Positions 1 to 7,067 of a stretch of 13,403 bases of DNA are shown piece by piece. The stretch covers positions 1-13,403 of the forward strand of contig NZ_JNIV01000109.1 of NCBI RefSeq assembly GCF_000701405.1, read 5' to 3'. Source of the DNA: Deinococcus marmoris DSM 12784 (GTDB lineage Bacteria > Deinococcota > Deinococci > Deinococcales > Deinococcaceae). The notes beneath the pieces were generated by a model that did no database searches, was not told where the DNA came from, and worked only from the letters and a program-made list of their open reading frames with translations. How positions within the stretch are numbered: the stretch's first letter is position 1; each line of letters begins with the position of its first letter. The translations under genes were made by a program, and so were the position numbers.

Positions 1-461
1 GTGGGTGTGGGCGTGCTTTTCCCCTTGTACACCCGATAGGCCACCGGGAACTTCACATCCCGATACTAGGCAAAGAGAACCACCAAGTGGATACCGTGGA
101 CCTCGTTGTAGACGCGTACGAAAGGCAGCGTGCTGCCTTTCTTCTCCACGCTGGTCAGATCGACACTGAGCCGGAGGAGGGGGCGATGCTTTCCCTTGGC
201 GGCCAACCGCAAGCAGTCCCATTGAGCCTGCTCCAGCAGGGTCCAGCACGCCTCGGTATCCCAGGAATATTCGTTCAAGAGGCGACTGAGCGCACTCTTA
301 CTGACCAACTCAGCGCGGTGGAGTGCCGTCTTGGTGGCCGTGTCCAGGAACATGAAGAGCGCAGCCCCCAGGCTGCGCTGCTGATACGACGTGGCGGGGA
401 CGGCCAGGAACTCATCTGCCAGAATGCGAACGCGCTCCCCTGGAATCTGTGACTTTGACAT
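1..461 (-). pseudogene. DDE transposase (IS4/IS701-like), N-terminal part, interrupted by an in-frame stop; runs off the left edge
   Basis: The ATG at 459-461 opens a 131-residue reading frame that ends at a TAG at 66-68. Reading on in the same frame to base 1 gives an uninterrupted, transposase-like continuation (YRDVKFPVAYRVYKGKS...), so the stop is internal, not natural. The part before the stop has the shape of an IS4/IS701-like DDE transposase: a helical N-terminal region followed by [10 protein letters not shown], where Asp101 would be the first catalytic Asp. The rest of the catalytic core lies outside the window. A GGGAG ribosome binding site lies 9 nt before the ATG. A single change from a sense codon (for example GAG or CAG) would create the stop, so this is probably a recently inactivated copy. 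The exact IS family is not certain; the reading frame and the stop are directly visible. Confidence 0.8.
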
Positions 462-470
462 GCCCAGATT

Positions 471-484
471 CTCCCGGCTGGGAG
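471..484 (-). promoter_or_regulatory. Hairpin covering the transposase Shine-Dalgarno sequence
   Basis: On the minus strand the transposase SD (GGGAG, 471-475) can pair perfectly with CTCCC (480-484) across a four-base loop. The start codon follows 9 nt after the SD. Hiding the SD in a stem is a known way for insertion sequences to keep translation low when transcription enters from outside. The pairing is seen; the regulatory role is inferred. Confidence 0.45.
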
Positions 485-547
485 CGCTTTACTGCCAGTT
501 ATGCAGGTGCAACTCCTGAGTTTGAGTACCACGGAAAAGGCAGCCGA

Positions 548-1849
548 CTATCCTTTGATCCGTGCGGCGGTGATCGTCAAAAGCCAATGCAAGATTCCGA
601 AGCCACCGATGCTGTACATGTTCATTTCGCCCAGGTTGCTCGCCAAGACAAAACCGAGGATGACAATTCCCATGTAGGAGCGTTTTCGAATACAAAAAGC
701 CATCAGTGTGCCAAAGAACAGTGCTAGGACGGCTAGGCCCACCACGCCCTGCTCTTCTAGCGTGGCCGTGACCCAGACGCCCTTTTCCAGCGCCACGCCG
801 ATCGGAACGTCAATGACGGGTGCATACGTGATGTCGGCAATATCCACGAAGGAAGGTGTGCCAAATCCCATCCCGAGCACTGGATGGTCCTGAAAGTTTT
901 CCAGGCTCCGGCGAACCAGAAAACCGCGAGAAGTGTCTGCGGCCTCTAAGACGTTCTCGGAAGTGGTGCGTTTAAACAGAAACTCCGTCAGGATGTTGCT
1001 TTGTGTAATTGTCACCACCCCTGCCCCGCCAATCAATATTGTCAGTGCAATTTTTAGCCCGATTCCCCGTGAGCTGCGGAGCATTTGGATCAGCCAGGTC
1101 AACAGGAAAGCCACTACAAAACCCAGCAAGGCTGTGCGCGCCTCGGACAGCAGTATGGCCCCCAGCAATGCCAGAACCGTCAGGAGGCCCAGCGGCAAGG
1201 AGATGGCCGATTGTCTGGTCCATAGGCGATACACCATCCAGGAGGCCAGCAGCGCAACAAGAACGCCGAACACTTGCGGCTGGTTGGTCAACCCTTGAAA
1301 CCCTCTGTCATTTCGTGCGAATCCAATGGCGGGCACAAAATAAGTGGCGAAGCTGGCCAGGAGGTAGAAGGGAATGAATCGGTCCACCCGACGGGCAAAC
1401 GCCTCCCAATCCACTCGGGGCGTGTTAAACAGCACCCAGAGGACGCCAATAAACAGAATGCCCTTAAACAGCGAGATAGACGGCAGCGCCGAGACGGCTA
1501 CCACGTTGAGCACCAGCAACGCTGTAACGAAGGCCAGCGCCCAACCCACAGAGGTGTCGGTAATCTTTAGACCAGGCCACAGCACGGCGAGGCCAAAGAG
1601 GAGTGGGAGATAGCGAACGACTTCTACACCGTCAAGGCGGAACAAAATTGGGTTGCCCAACACCAGAAGGGGTAATGCCGCCAGGGCTTCAACCGTGCGG
1701 CCGCTCAGTATGAGCAGGATTAGGAGAACAATGGCAAGATAGATCCCGCCCGGAAGCACTGCTAGTACAAAGGCTAGGGGAATCAGCCAATCTATCATCG
1801 GCGCGAGGCGGGTTTGGGGGATGAGGAATAGGTTCAATCGGCGCTGCAT
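548..1849 (-). CDS. O-antigen polymerase/ligase family membrane protein (Wzy/WaaL-like)
   Basis: A 433-residue polytopic membrane protein with about ten hydrophobic segments and the layout of the Wzy_C (O-antigen ligase) family. Visible landmarks are GLTNQPQVFG (residues 186-195) before a membrane segment, LSEARTALLGF (234-244) inside the membrane, and the large periplasmic loop with FQDHPVLGMGFGTP (319-332) and a following EKGVW..LEEQG stretch. Members polymerise repeat units on undecaprenyl diphosphate or transfer the finished glycan to an acceptor in the periplasmic face of the membrane; which of the two applies here cannot be told from sequence. The start is uncertain: the ATG at 1849 has no clear SD, and Met18 (ATG 1796-1798), just before the first membrane segment, is an alternative. 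It follows the CBM60-like gene by 9 nt, suggesting co-transcription. The length is normal for the family, so the adjacent IS has probably not truncated it. Confidence 0.85.
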   Translation of the reverse strand: MQRRLNLFLIPQTRLAPMIDWLIPLAFVLAVLPGGIYLAIVLLILLILSGRTVEALAALPLLVLGNPILFRLDGVEVVRYLPLLFGLAVLWPGLKITDTSVGWALAFVTALLVLNVVAVSALPSISLFKGILFIGVLWVLFNTPRVDWEAFARRVDRFIPFYLLASFATYFVPAIGFARNDRGFQGLTNQPQVFGVLVALLASWMVYRLWTRQSAISLPLGLLTVLALLGAILLSEARTALLGFVVAFLLTWLIQMLRSSRGIGLKIALTILIGGAGVVTITQSNILTEFLFKRTTSENVLEAADTSRGFLVRRSLENFQDHPVLGMGFGTPSFVDIADITYAPVIDVPIGVALEKGVWVTATLEEQGVVGLAVLALFFGTLMAFCIRKRSYMGIVILGFVLASNLGEMNMYSIGGFGILHWLLTITAARIKG

Positions 1850-1858
1850 GGCAACAGT

Positions 1859-2341
1859 TTAAGGGTCAGGCGTCCAGCGTACTTCTTGCAGATGCAAGTC
1901 CCGTCGCTGGATGGGTCTCTGTTCTGCGCTGTAATAGTTGTTTAGAAAGGCCAGCGATAGCCTGCCACCGTGTGGCACCTTCACCCTCAGGCTGCGCTGG
2001 CGATCAAACTTCCAGCTTCCCAATCCCTCCAGATCAAGCGAGGCTATCAGTAAGGGCCAGTCGCTACCAGCTTCAACGCCGTAACCGCTCATGACTAGGG
2101 TGCCGCCTCCGCAGGGGTGCATTTCTATATATCCCTGAGAGAGCCAGTCCCAGCCGCGCTCCGTTTTACGGATGGTGTTGTAAGGATCATCCATAATGTT
2201 CCATGTGGGCTGGAGATCGCATGCCTCCGGGGCCAACTGGAGTTCTGGCGCGGTGATCTGCTGGGCCGATCTCGCCACAAGGGCAGCGACGCCGATGACC
2301 AGCGTCAGCCCCACAAGCACACTTACCTCCTGCTTTTGCAT
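1859..2341 (-). CDS. Membrane-anchored protein with CBM60-like beta-sandwich domain
   Basis: From the ATG at 2339-2341 this gives 160 residues: a short N-terminus, one hydrophobic anchor or signal segment (about residues 6-23), then a soluble domain. Residues 79-156 resemble the Ca-dependent carbohydrate-binding CBM36/CBM60 fold: a GTLVMSGYG strand, SDWPLLIASLDLEGLGSW, RVKVPHGGRLSLAFLNNYY, then RRDLHLQEV, matching the family's habit of ending in an F-x-N-D-Y-Y ... DRNL-x-(V/I) stretch. C41 and C76 could form a disulfide. No catalytic motif is visible, so a role in binding or organising the glycan at the outer face of the membrane is inferred. The frame is open back to a TTG at 2431, but the extra 30 residues precede the hydrophobic segment awkwardly, so I prefer 2341; a TATCAT box lies 6 nt before this ATG, compatible with a leaderless start. 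It lies between the GT2 gene and the polymerase/ligase gene. Confidence 0.55.
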   Translation of the reverse strand: MQKQEVSVLVGLTLVIGVAALVARSAQQITAPELQLAPEACDLQPTWNIMDDPYNTIRKTERGWDWLSQGYIEMHPCGGGTLVMSGYGVEAGSDWPLLIASLDLEGLGSWKFDRQRSLRVKVPHGGRLSLAFLNNYYSAEQRPIQRRDLHLQEVRWTPDP

Positions 2342-2470
2342 TCGCCGATGATACCCGGCGTACAGCCACACAGGACCACGCCAGATATCAGCTAAAGCTA
2401 CCGCCCCATTTGCCGATACTCTAGCAACCAAACTCCAAGAGCCCCCGACGAGTGACGAATCAAGTTTTGG

Positions 2471-3388
2471 CTAGAGTCTTCCAAAGAGCTTACGCAATAA
2501 TGGGATGTTACCAAACTCTGGCTGAAGCTTGGGATTAGCATAAAAATTTTCAGCTTCTAGGCCGATGGATTCATAGGACTTGGCCCCATTGATAAAACCT
2601 TTCGCCGTTGCCCAAAACGAGCGGACTATATAAATAGGTAGGTCTTTTTTTCTATAGCTATAGAATGCTCCAAGCCAGCGTCTTGCCAGCAGAACTATTG
2701 CTTTTCGCGCTGGTAAGTTCTTTCGTAAAACCAATCCATAGCTGTAGGCCCATTTGAGACGACGACCCATACCCTCTTTGCCAGGACGGGCAAAATTATT
2801 ATGCATAACGATCAGTTCTGGCGCAAATCGGACAGTGAATCCCTTACCGCGCATACGCATCGAGAGATCCAATTCTTCGCCGCCAAAATGACACCGCCCA
2901 TCCATGTATCCGGCAGCTTCTAAAGCACTTCGGCGGATAATATGTCCAGCGCCATGGTAGTTTGCCAATTCTTCACCCCTAACAGCATCAGGTGTCTGTT
3001 CCTTGCCGCTGCTGGTTTGGATCACCTTGAGACCAAGCACACCCAAGCGAACATCCTCTTCAAAATATTTTATGGCTGCTTGCCAGTATTTGGGATCAAA
3101 CCAAGCATCATCGTCCAAAGATAAAATCAAGTCTGCCTCTCCATGACGATATCCTGCGTTTCTACCACAACTTACTCCTGAATTATGATCTAAGAAAATC
3201 ATCTGAATTTGCTCGTGAAGGATTTTAAACTGCTTAAGTTCTTCGGGAGTACCGTCAGTAGAAGCATTATCTATAACATATATAATCTCATCTGATACAT
3301 AAGATGATTGTAGAGTGTTTTTGATGTTAACTAAGAGATCATCCTTGCGGTTATATGATAGAAAAACTACATCTAGCGACATCGGCAT
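2471..3388 (-). CDS. Family 2 glycosyltransferase
   Basis: A 305-residue GT-A fold glycosyltransferase of the GT2/rhamnosyltransferase type, cytoplasmic, expected to add a sugar from a nucleotide-sugar donor to a growing lipid-linked glycan. The N-terminus LDVVFLSYNRKDDL is the usual first strand and loop. DNASTDGT (40-47) contacts the nucleotide, LDDDAWF (91-97) supplies the DxD-type metal site, and GGEELDLSMRMRGKGF (169-184) holds the ED acceptor-side motif with the likely catalytic base. The start at 3388 is supported by AGGAG 9 nt upstream. The gene is clearly richer in A+T than its neighbours (about 36% GC in 3121-3240), suggesting separate acquisition. A 192-base AT-rich gap separates it from the upstream GT4 gene, so it may have its own promoter, although I see no convincing -35/-10 pair there. 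The sugar specificity cannot be read. Confidence 0.9.
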   Translation of the reverse strand: MPMSLDVVFLSYNRKDDLLVNIKNTLQSSYVSDEIIYVIDNASTDGTPEELKQFKILHEQIQMIFLDHNSGVSCGRNAGYRHGEADLILSLDDDAWFDPKYWQAAIKYFEEDVRLGVLGLKVIQTSSGKEQTPDAVRGEELANYHGAGHIIRRSALEAAGYMDGRCHFGGEELDLSMRMRGKGFTVRFAPELIVMHNNFARPGKEGMGRRLKWAYSYGLVLRKNLPARKAIVLLARRWLGAFYSYRKKDLPIYIVRSFWATAKGFINGAKSYESIGLEAENFYANPKLQPEFGNIPLLRKLFGRL

Positions 3389-3580
3389 GTACTGCGCTCC
3401 TATTTATTAGGCGTTAAATACTACTTAACTTAAAGACGGAATCTAGAACAACAGAATCTACTGCATGGAAAACACGCTTTATAAAACTATTATCGCGGAC
3501 AGCACTACGCTTATGCTAGTTCTCGACATAGCACATGAGCGGCCTGGCCTTCCGCTGAAGCCTGTCATCGCTGTATCGCT

Positions 3581-4678
3581 TCAACTGTTGTAGCTCGGGG
3601 CAATCTTGTGGTCCAGAGCAGACACCAGTTTACGCGCGCCCGCTTCTCCAGACCAGTGCTGCCGGGTCCACTCGGCCACCTCTGTCCGCTGCTGTGCGCT
3701 AGGAATCCCGCGCCCAATCTGCCGCTCTAACGCCAAACTCAGGCTCACCACGTCTGGCGTGACTACTTCCCCACGGCCCGGCCCGATCATGTCCTGTGCC
3801 CCGGTGAGCGTCGTGCAGATGACTGGCGTACCCTGCATCAGGGCTTCGTTGACCACGGCACCCCAGCCCTCGTCACCCTTGTTGGGAAGTACCAACACCG
3901 AGGCCGAAGCCAGGCGCTGGGCGTAAGCCAGGGAGGTTTCGTAGTCACGAAATTCAACCCGTTCTCCCAACCCTAGGGATTGCGCCAGCGCTTCCCATTT
4001 TTCCCGCTCCTGTCCCTGCGTCATCAGGCTGGCATTCCACTGAAGGTGTTTGATCTTGCCCAGCGCACGCAGAAGTAGATCGCCTCCCTTAAGCGGCACA
4101 GCGCGTCCGACGAAAAGAATCTCGAAGGTGGCGGGCGGCGGAACCGTCACTAGTGCTGACTCAACGAAGTACCCGATGGGGGTCATGATGCCAGGGTCAT
4201 AGCCCACGCGCGTGTACCACTCGACACCCACCTGGCCCATCGGCAGGAATGCCTGAATATACTTACCATATTTCTGTTTAAGCATTAGGTGCTTGACCAG
4301 ACGGGGATAGCGTGCGGGGTGACGGTCTCTCCAGGCTCCAGCCTCCGCCATGACGGCGATTTTTGCGCCGTGGCGAATACACGCCTCCATGCCTATTCTA
4401 GCGATTTCATCATTGGCAACGCCAGAAAAAACGTGGATACTCGAACCGATCTCTCTGCCTGCGATCACGTCAACTGCTGCGGCGGAAGGAACTTCGTGGA
4501 CGGCGACATGCTCATAACTGATGGCTCCCCAGCTAAACACTTGGCGGGTAGGGTTGACAGTTCTGCTGAGTACCAACTCCACTTCGTAGCCGTTCTCGTG
4601 ACGGGAGAGGGCGTCCAGTAGGGGAAACTGGTGCGGGCTGTGGTTGGGTTGCCAGAAAACAATGCGCTTGAGGGGCAT
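3581..4678 (-). CDS. Family 4 (GT-B) glycosyltransferase
   Basis: A 365-residue two-domain GT-B glycosyltransferase of the GT4 family. The C-terminal Rossmann domain opens with FEILFVGRAVPLKGGDLLLRAL (from residue 185), where R192 and K197 are the usual phosphate-binding basic residues, and contains the E-x7-E motif (E270 to E278 in DEGWGAVVNEAL) that holds the donor nucleotide-sugar. The following GTPVICT and GAQDMI segments also fit. The N-terminal acceptor domain starts FWQPNHSPHQFPLLDAL, as in transferases acting on lipid-linked acceptors. It would act on the cytoplasmic face of the membrane in assembling the repeat unit. It is the first gene of the minus-strand glycan set and is divergent from the flippase gene. 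A TACAAT box lies 6 nt before the ATG, suggesting a leaderless mRNA. Donor and linkage are unknown. Confidence 0.88.
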   Translation of the reverse strand: MPLKRIVFWQPNHSPHQFPLLDALSRHENGYEVELVLSRTVNPTRQVFSWGAISYEHVAVHEVPSAAAVDVIAGREIGSSIHVFSGVANDEIARIGMEACIRHGAKIAVMAEAGAWRDRHPARYPRLVKHLMLKQKYGKYIQAFLPMGQVGVEWYTRVGYDPGIMTPIGYFVESALVTVPPPATFEILFVGRAVPLKGGDLLLRALGKIKHLQWNASLMTQGQEREKWEALAQSLGLGERVEFRDYETSLAYAQRLASASVLVLPNKGDEGWGAVVNEALMQGTPVICTTLTGAQDMIGPGRGEVVTPDVVSLSLALERQIGRGIPSAQQRTEVAEWTRQHWSGEAGARKLVSALDHKIAPSYNS

Positions 4679-4684
4679 GGAAAG

Positions 4685-4690
4685 ATTGTA
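4685..4690 (-). promoter_or_regulatory. Candidate -10 box of a leaderless promoter for the GT4 gene
   Basis: The minus strand reads TACAAT, then six bases, then the ATG of the GT4 gene (4676-4678). This spacing puts the transcription start at or next to the start codon, the arrangement known for leaderless genes in Deinococcus. No good -35 hexamer is seen at 16-18 bases upstream and there is no SD, which fits a leaderless start but leaves the call unproven. Confidence 0.5.
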
Positions 4691-4822
4691 GGCCGGAAGA
4701 CGTAAACCCGCTTCCGAAACTGAAGTCTAGTTAGTCTTCGGCAGTCACCCCGCCGTGCTCCCGGCTTGCATGAGAAGGGCACGGAGCATCAGTCTTGGTG
4801 TAAGCTTCCAGTCGAGCGGTTT

Positions 4823-6172
4823 ATGCCTACAATTCCCCCACGACTCTTGGCCCTGCGCCACAGCAGCATCCTCAAATTCGGGCTGACCAACCTGCTGCCC
4901 CGTTCCATCGCCATCTTGATCACGCTGATCGTGACGCCCCTGGCGATTAGCCGACTGGGCGTGTTGGAGTACGGATTGTGGGCGCTGGCCACCCTAATTC
5001 CCAATCTGGTAACTGCGCCCGATCTGGGCATCGCCAACGGGGTGGTGAACGAGGTGGCCCGGACCCACCAGCGCGACGGCCACCTGCGCAGCGAGCGGAG
5101 GCGGCTGCTGGGGCTGAAAAAGCTGCTGGGATTCATTGCCGTCTTCTGGCTGGCGCTGGGCGCTGTTGGGCTGGCCTGGTACGCCTTCGCCGGGGGCGCG
5201 GACGATGTCGCGCCCCTAAAAGTGTACCTCGCTCTGCTGCTCGCGCTGACGATCTATGTCATTGGCATCCCACCCTCGCTCTGGAACAAGGTACAGCTGG
5301 CCCAGGAGCGTGGGCACGAGTACTTAGCCTGGGAGGGGGCGGGCAAGGTTGCCAGCTTGGTGGCCTCCGTTCTCGTGTTGCTGCTGGTCCCAAACCTCTA
5401 CCTGCTGATCATCGCCACCATGCTGCCGGTGGTCGTCGCGTCACTTTTGAACGGCTGGCGCTATCAGCGCTCGGCGCTGGGACCGCCGGTTGCCGGAGAA
5501 GGGCGGCAGCAGTCAATCCGACTGATCTTCCAGGAAAACCGCGCGGTTTTCCAGGCTGGAAAGTTTTTTGTCATCTTCCAAATCGCGTTTCTTGTCGGGA
5601 CGGCCATGGACCCCTTCATCATCAAGCACCTGCTGGGCACCCGGGACGTGGCATACCTGACCCTGGCCAGACGCCCTTTTGAAGCGTTGCCGCTGGTGGT
5701 CACACTGTTCTCGACGGCGCTGTGGCCAGTGTTCTACCGCCTGAACGCCGCGAATCAGGTGGGACAGATCAGGCGGCTGCTGCTGCGGATCGGTAGCGGC
5801 AGCGCGGGGTTGCTAGCAGTGCTAAGTGGGATCATTATCCTATTTGCCGAACCCCTCTACCGTTATTTGGGTAGCGGTGCGGTGGATATCCGGGTCAGTG
5901 ATTTGGTGTGGATCGCCTTGTATATCGCTTCGACAACCATTGTTATCGTCTGCAACAACTACCTAAACGCTATGCACCTGCTACGCAAACAAGCGTTCGT
6001 GCAGGTGACGGCGGCGGTGATCGGGATCATCTGCAAGGTGATCAGCCTGCGGGTGGGCGGGCTGTCCGCGTACTTGGCTACAGCCAGCTTGGTCTTCATT
6101 CTGACGGCGCTCCTGCCCACACTGGGGTTGACGTTGCAGCACCTGCGGCTCCGGCAGCAACAGGCGGCATAA
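4823..6172 (+). CDS. Wzx-type polysaccharide flippase (MOP superfamily)
   Basis: A 449-residue polytopic membrane protein with about 12-14 hydrophobic segments and the signature start of the polysaccharide-transport branch of the MOP/MVF superfamily: SSILKFGLTNLLPRSIAILI, then ISRLGVLEYGLWALA and DLGIANGVVNEVAR, where the GxxEYGLW and DLGI segments are typical. These proteins flip undecaprenyl-linked repeat units from the inner to the outer leaflet. It is the only plus-strand gene in the window, divergent from the glycosyltransferases and convergent with the PPTase gene. The start is uncertain: the frame is open back to a TTG at 4766, giving 468 residues, but ATG 4823 begins right before the first amphipathic/TM region and is preferred. 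Neither has a strong SD. The 144-base gap to the GT4 gene holds the divergent control region. Confidence 0.88.
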   Translation: MPTIPPRLLALRHSSILKFGLTNLLPRSIAILITLIVTPLAISRLGVLEYGLWALATLIPNLVTAPDLGIANGVVNEVARTHQRDGHLRSERRRLLGLKKLLGFIAVFWLALGAVGLAWYAFAGGADDVAPLKVYLALLLALTIYVIGIPPSLWNKVQLAQERGHEYLAWEGAGKVASLVASVLVLLLVPNLYLLIIATMLPVVVASLLNGWRYQRSALGPPVAGEGRQQSIRLIFQENRAVFQAGKFFVIFQIAFLVGTAMDPFIIKHLLGTRDVAYLTLARRPFEALPLVVTLFSTALWPVFYRLNAANQVGQIRRLLLRIGSGSAGLLAVLSGIIILFAEPLYRYLGSGAVDIRVSDLVWIALYIASTTIVIVCNNYLNAMHLLRKQAFVQVTAAVIGIICKVISLRVGGLSAYLATASLVFILTALLPTLGLTLQHLRLRQQQAA

Positions 6173-6373
6173 CCCACGGCTTCGGGAACGAATGGTTAAA
6201 AAACGCCCTGTTCTCCCTAGATGACCCAGCGTTCAACATGAAATCCGCACGCTTTTCTGTTGTCCCGCGCACCGCTGCCGCAAAATGGCGTGCAGCAAAA
6301 AGCCCCACCTTCCTGCGGTTCTGACCTGAGTGACAACGAGAAGCACCCAGTCTTCACCACGACCCAAAATGTT

Positions 6374-7066
6374 TCAATCGTTAGGAAACAAAAATATTTC
6401 TAGCCAAGACTGAATGACATCGTTCTGATCGTACGTCTTGACAGACCAAGCTGAGCGTGGGGCAGCGAGTGCGGCCCGGTAACCTTCAATCAAAGCGAGA
6501 TTCTGATACGTCCACGCGCCTGCTGGCCCAAACGTATGTCCGCTGAGACCGACTCCAGCCGCCTTGAGGACTGCTTCATGCGCGGTCCAGAGATCAAAAA
6601 AGGTGACCAGCTTGTCTTCCCCGGCCAAGTCCAGTCTGGCCTGGTCTGCGGTAGAGAAGTGCTGAGCGGCGATGGCGTCAAGTTCCGGGAGCGGGCGGAC
6701 CAGCTCGAGATCGATACCAATCTGATGGTGCCGCCCCAGAGCAAGCAAGGCATAGTCACCCGACCGCGACAGACTGAAGTACAATCCCCCACCTTTGACA
6801 CTTGGCTTACCGAACAGACCAACTTCAAAGCTCAGGGCGTGGGGTTGCACGCCTAGGGCCCTTCCCAGAATCAGTCTCTTCATGGCGTGCGCGATTACAA
6901 AGGAGGTGCCATCCCTGGCAAGTTTAAATTTTCTTCCTCTTTCGCGCTCGGCACCCGAGAGCAGTGAGTTCAAAGTGGGCATGTCATAAAGGTTGCCTTC
7001 TAAAACTAACACCCAGATAGACACCTCCTTTTTTTGCAAATCGCTTTCATGAGGAGAATAAGACAT
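6374..7066 (-). CDS. Sfp-type 4'-phosphopantetheinyl transferase
   Basis: A 230-residue protein, the usual size for the Sfp/HetI type, which moves the phosphopantetheine arm of CoA onto a serine of carrier domains. Visible motifs are FGKP (85-88), FSLSRSGDYALLAL (97-110), GIDLE (117-121, with the metal-binding Asp) and FFDLWTAHEAVLKAAG (156-171). The key acidic residues D119, E121 and E164 are present. Two positions depart from the Sfp model: Arg101 where Sfp has His (common in many relatives), and His163 where the WxxKE motif normally has Lys. The ATG follows the NRPS stop after one base (TAATATG), so translation is probably coupled. As the last gene of the FAAL-NRPS-PPTase set, it most likely primes Ser54 and Ser1104 of the NRPS. 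Gene name not assigned because several distinct names are used for this family. Confidence 0.9.
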   Translation of the reverse strand: MSYSPHESDLQKKEVSIWVLVLEGNLYDMPTLNSLLSGAERERGRKFKLARDGTSFVIAHAMKRLILGRALGVQPHALSFEVGLFGKPSVKGGGLYFSLSRSGDYALLALGRHHQIGIDLELVRPLPELDAIAAQHFSTADQARLDLAGEDKLVTFFDLWTAHEAVLKAAGVGLSGHTFGPAGAWTYQNLALIEGYRAALAAPRSAWSVKTYDQNDVIQSWLEIFLFPND

Positions 7067-7067
7067 A

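Larger units (their letters stand above)
1..520 (-). mobile_element. Insertion sequence end carrying the broken transposase (outer boundary approximate)
   Basis: The transposase start lies at 461 and the neighbouring polymerase/ligase gene ends at 548, so the IS terminus must fall in roughly 485-547. The stretch 491-520 contains no gene and is the most likely place for the terminal inverted repeat. The opposite end lies outside the window, so the inverted repeats and any target duplication cannot be paired here. The boundary at 520 is an estimate. Confidence 0.4.

Noticed and set aside
3389..3580. Promoter for the GT2 gene in the AT-rich gap
   Set aside because: Several TAnnnT-like boxes exist, as expected from the base composition, but none pairs with a proper -35 at 16-18 bases.
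4766..4822. TTG start of the flippase gene at 4766
   Set aside because: The extra 19 residues (polar, with Cys and His) are unlike the family's N-terminus, and there is no SD before the TTG; not fully excluded.
6173..6373. Possible intrinsic terminators between the convergent flippase and PPTase genes
   Set aside because: A weak GCTGC/GCAGC stem and an AACGC/GCGTT stem followed by T's can be drawn, but the first has no T-run in the right place and the second has a 22-base loop; neither is convincing. Nothing else is seen in this gap.
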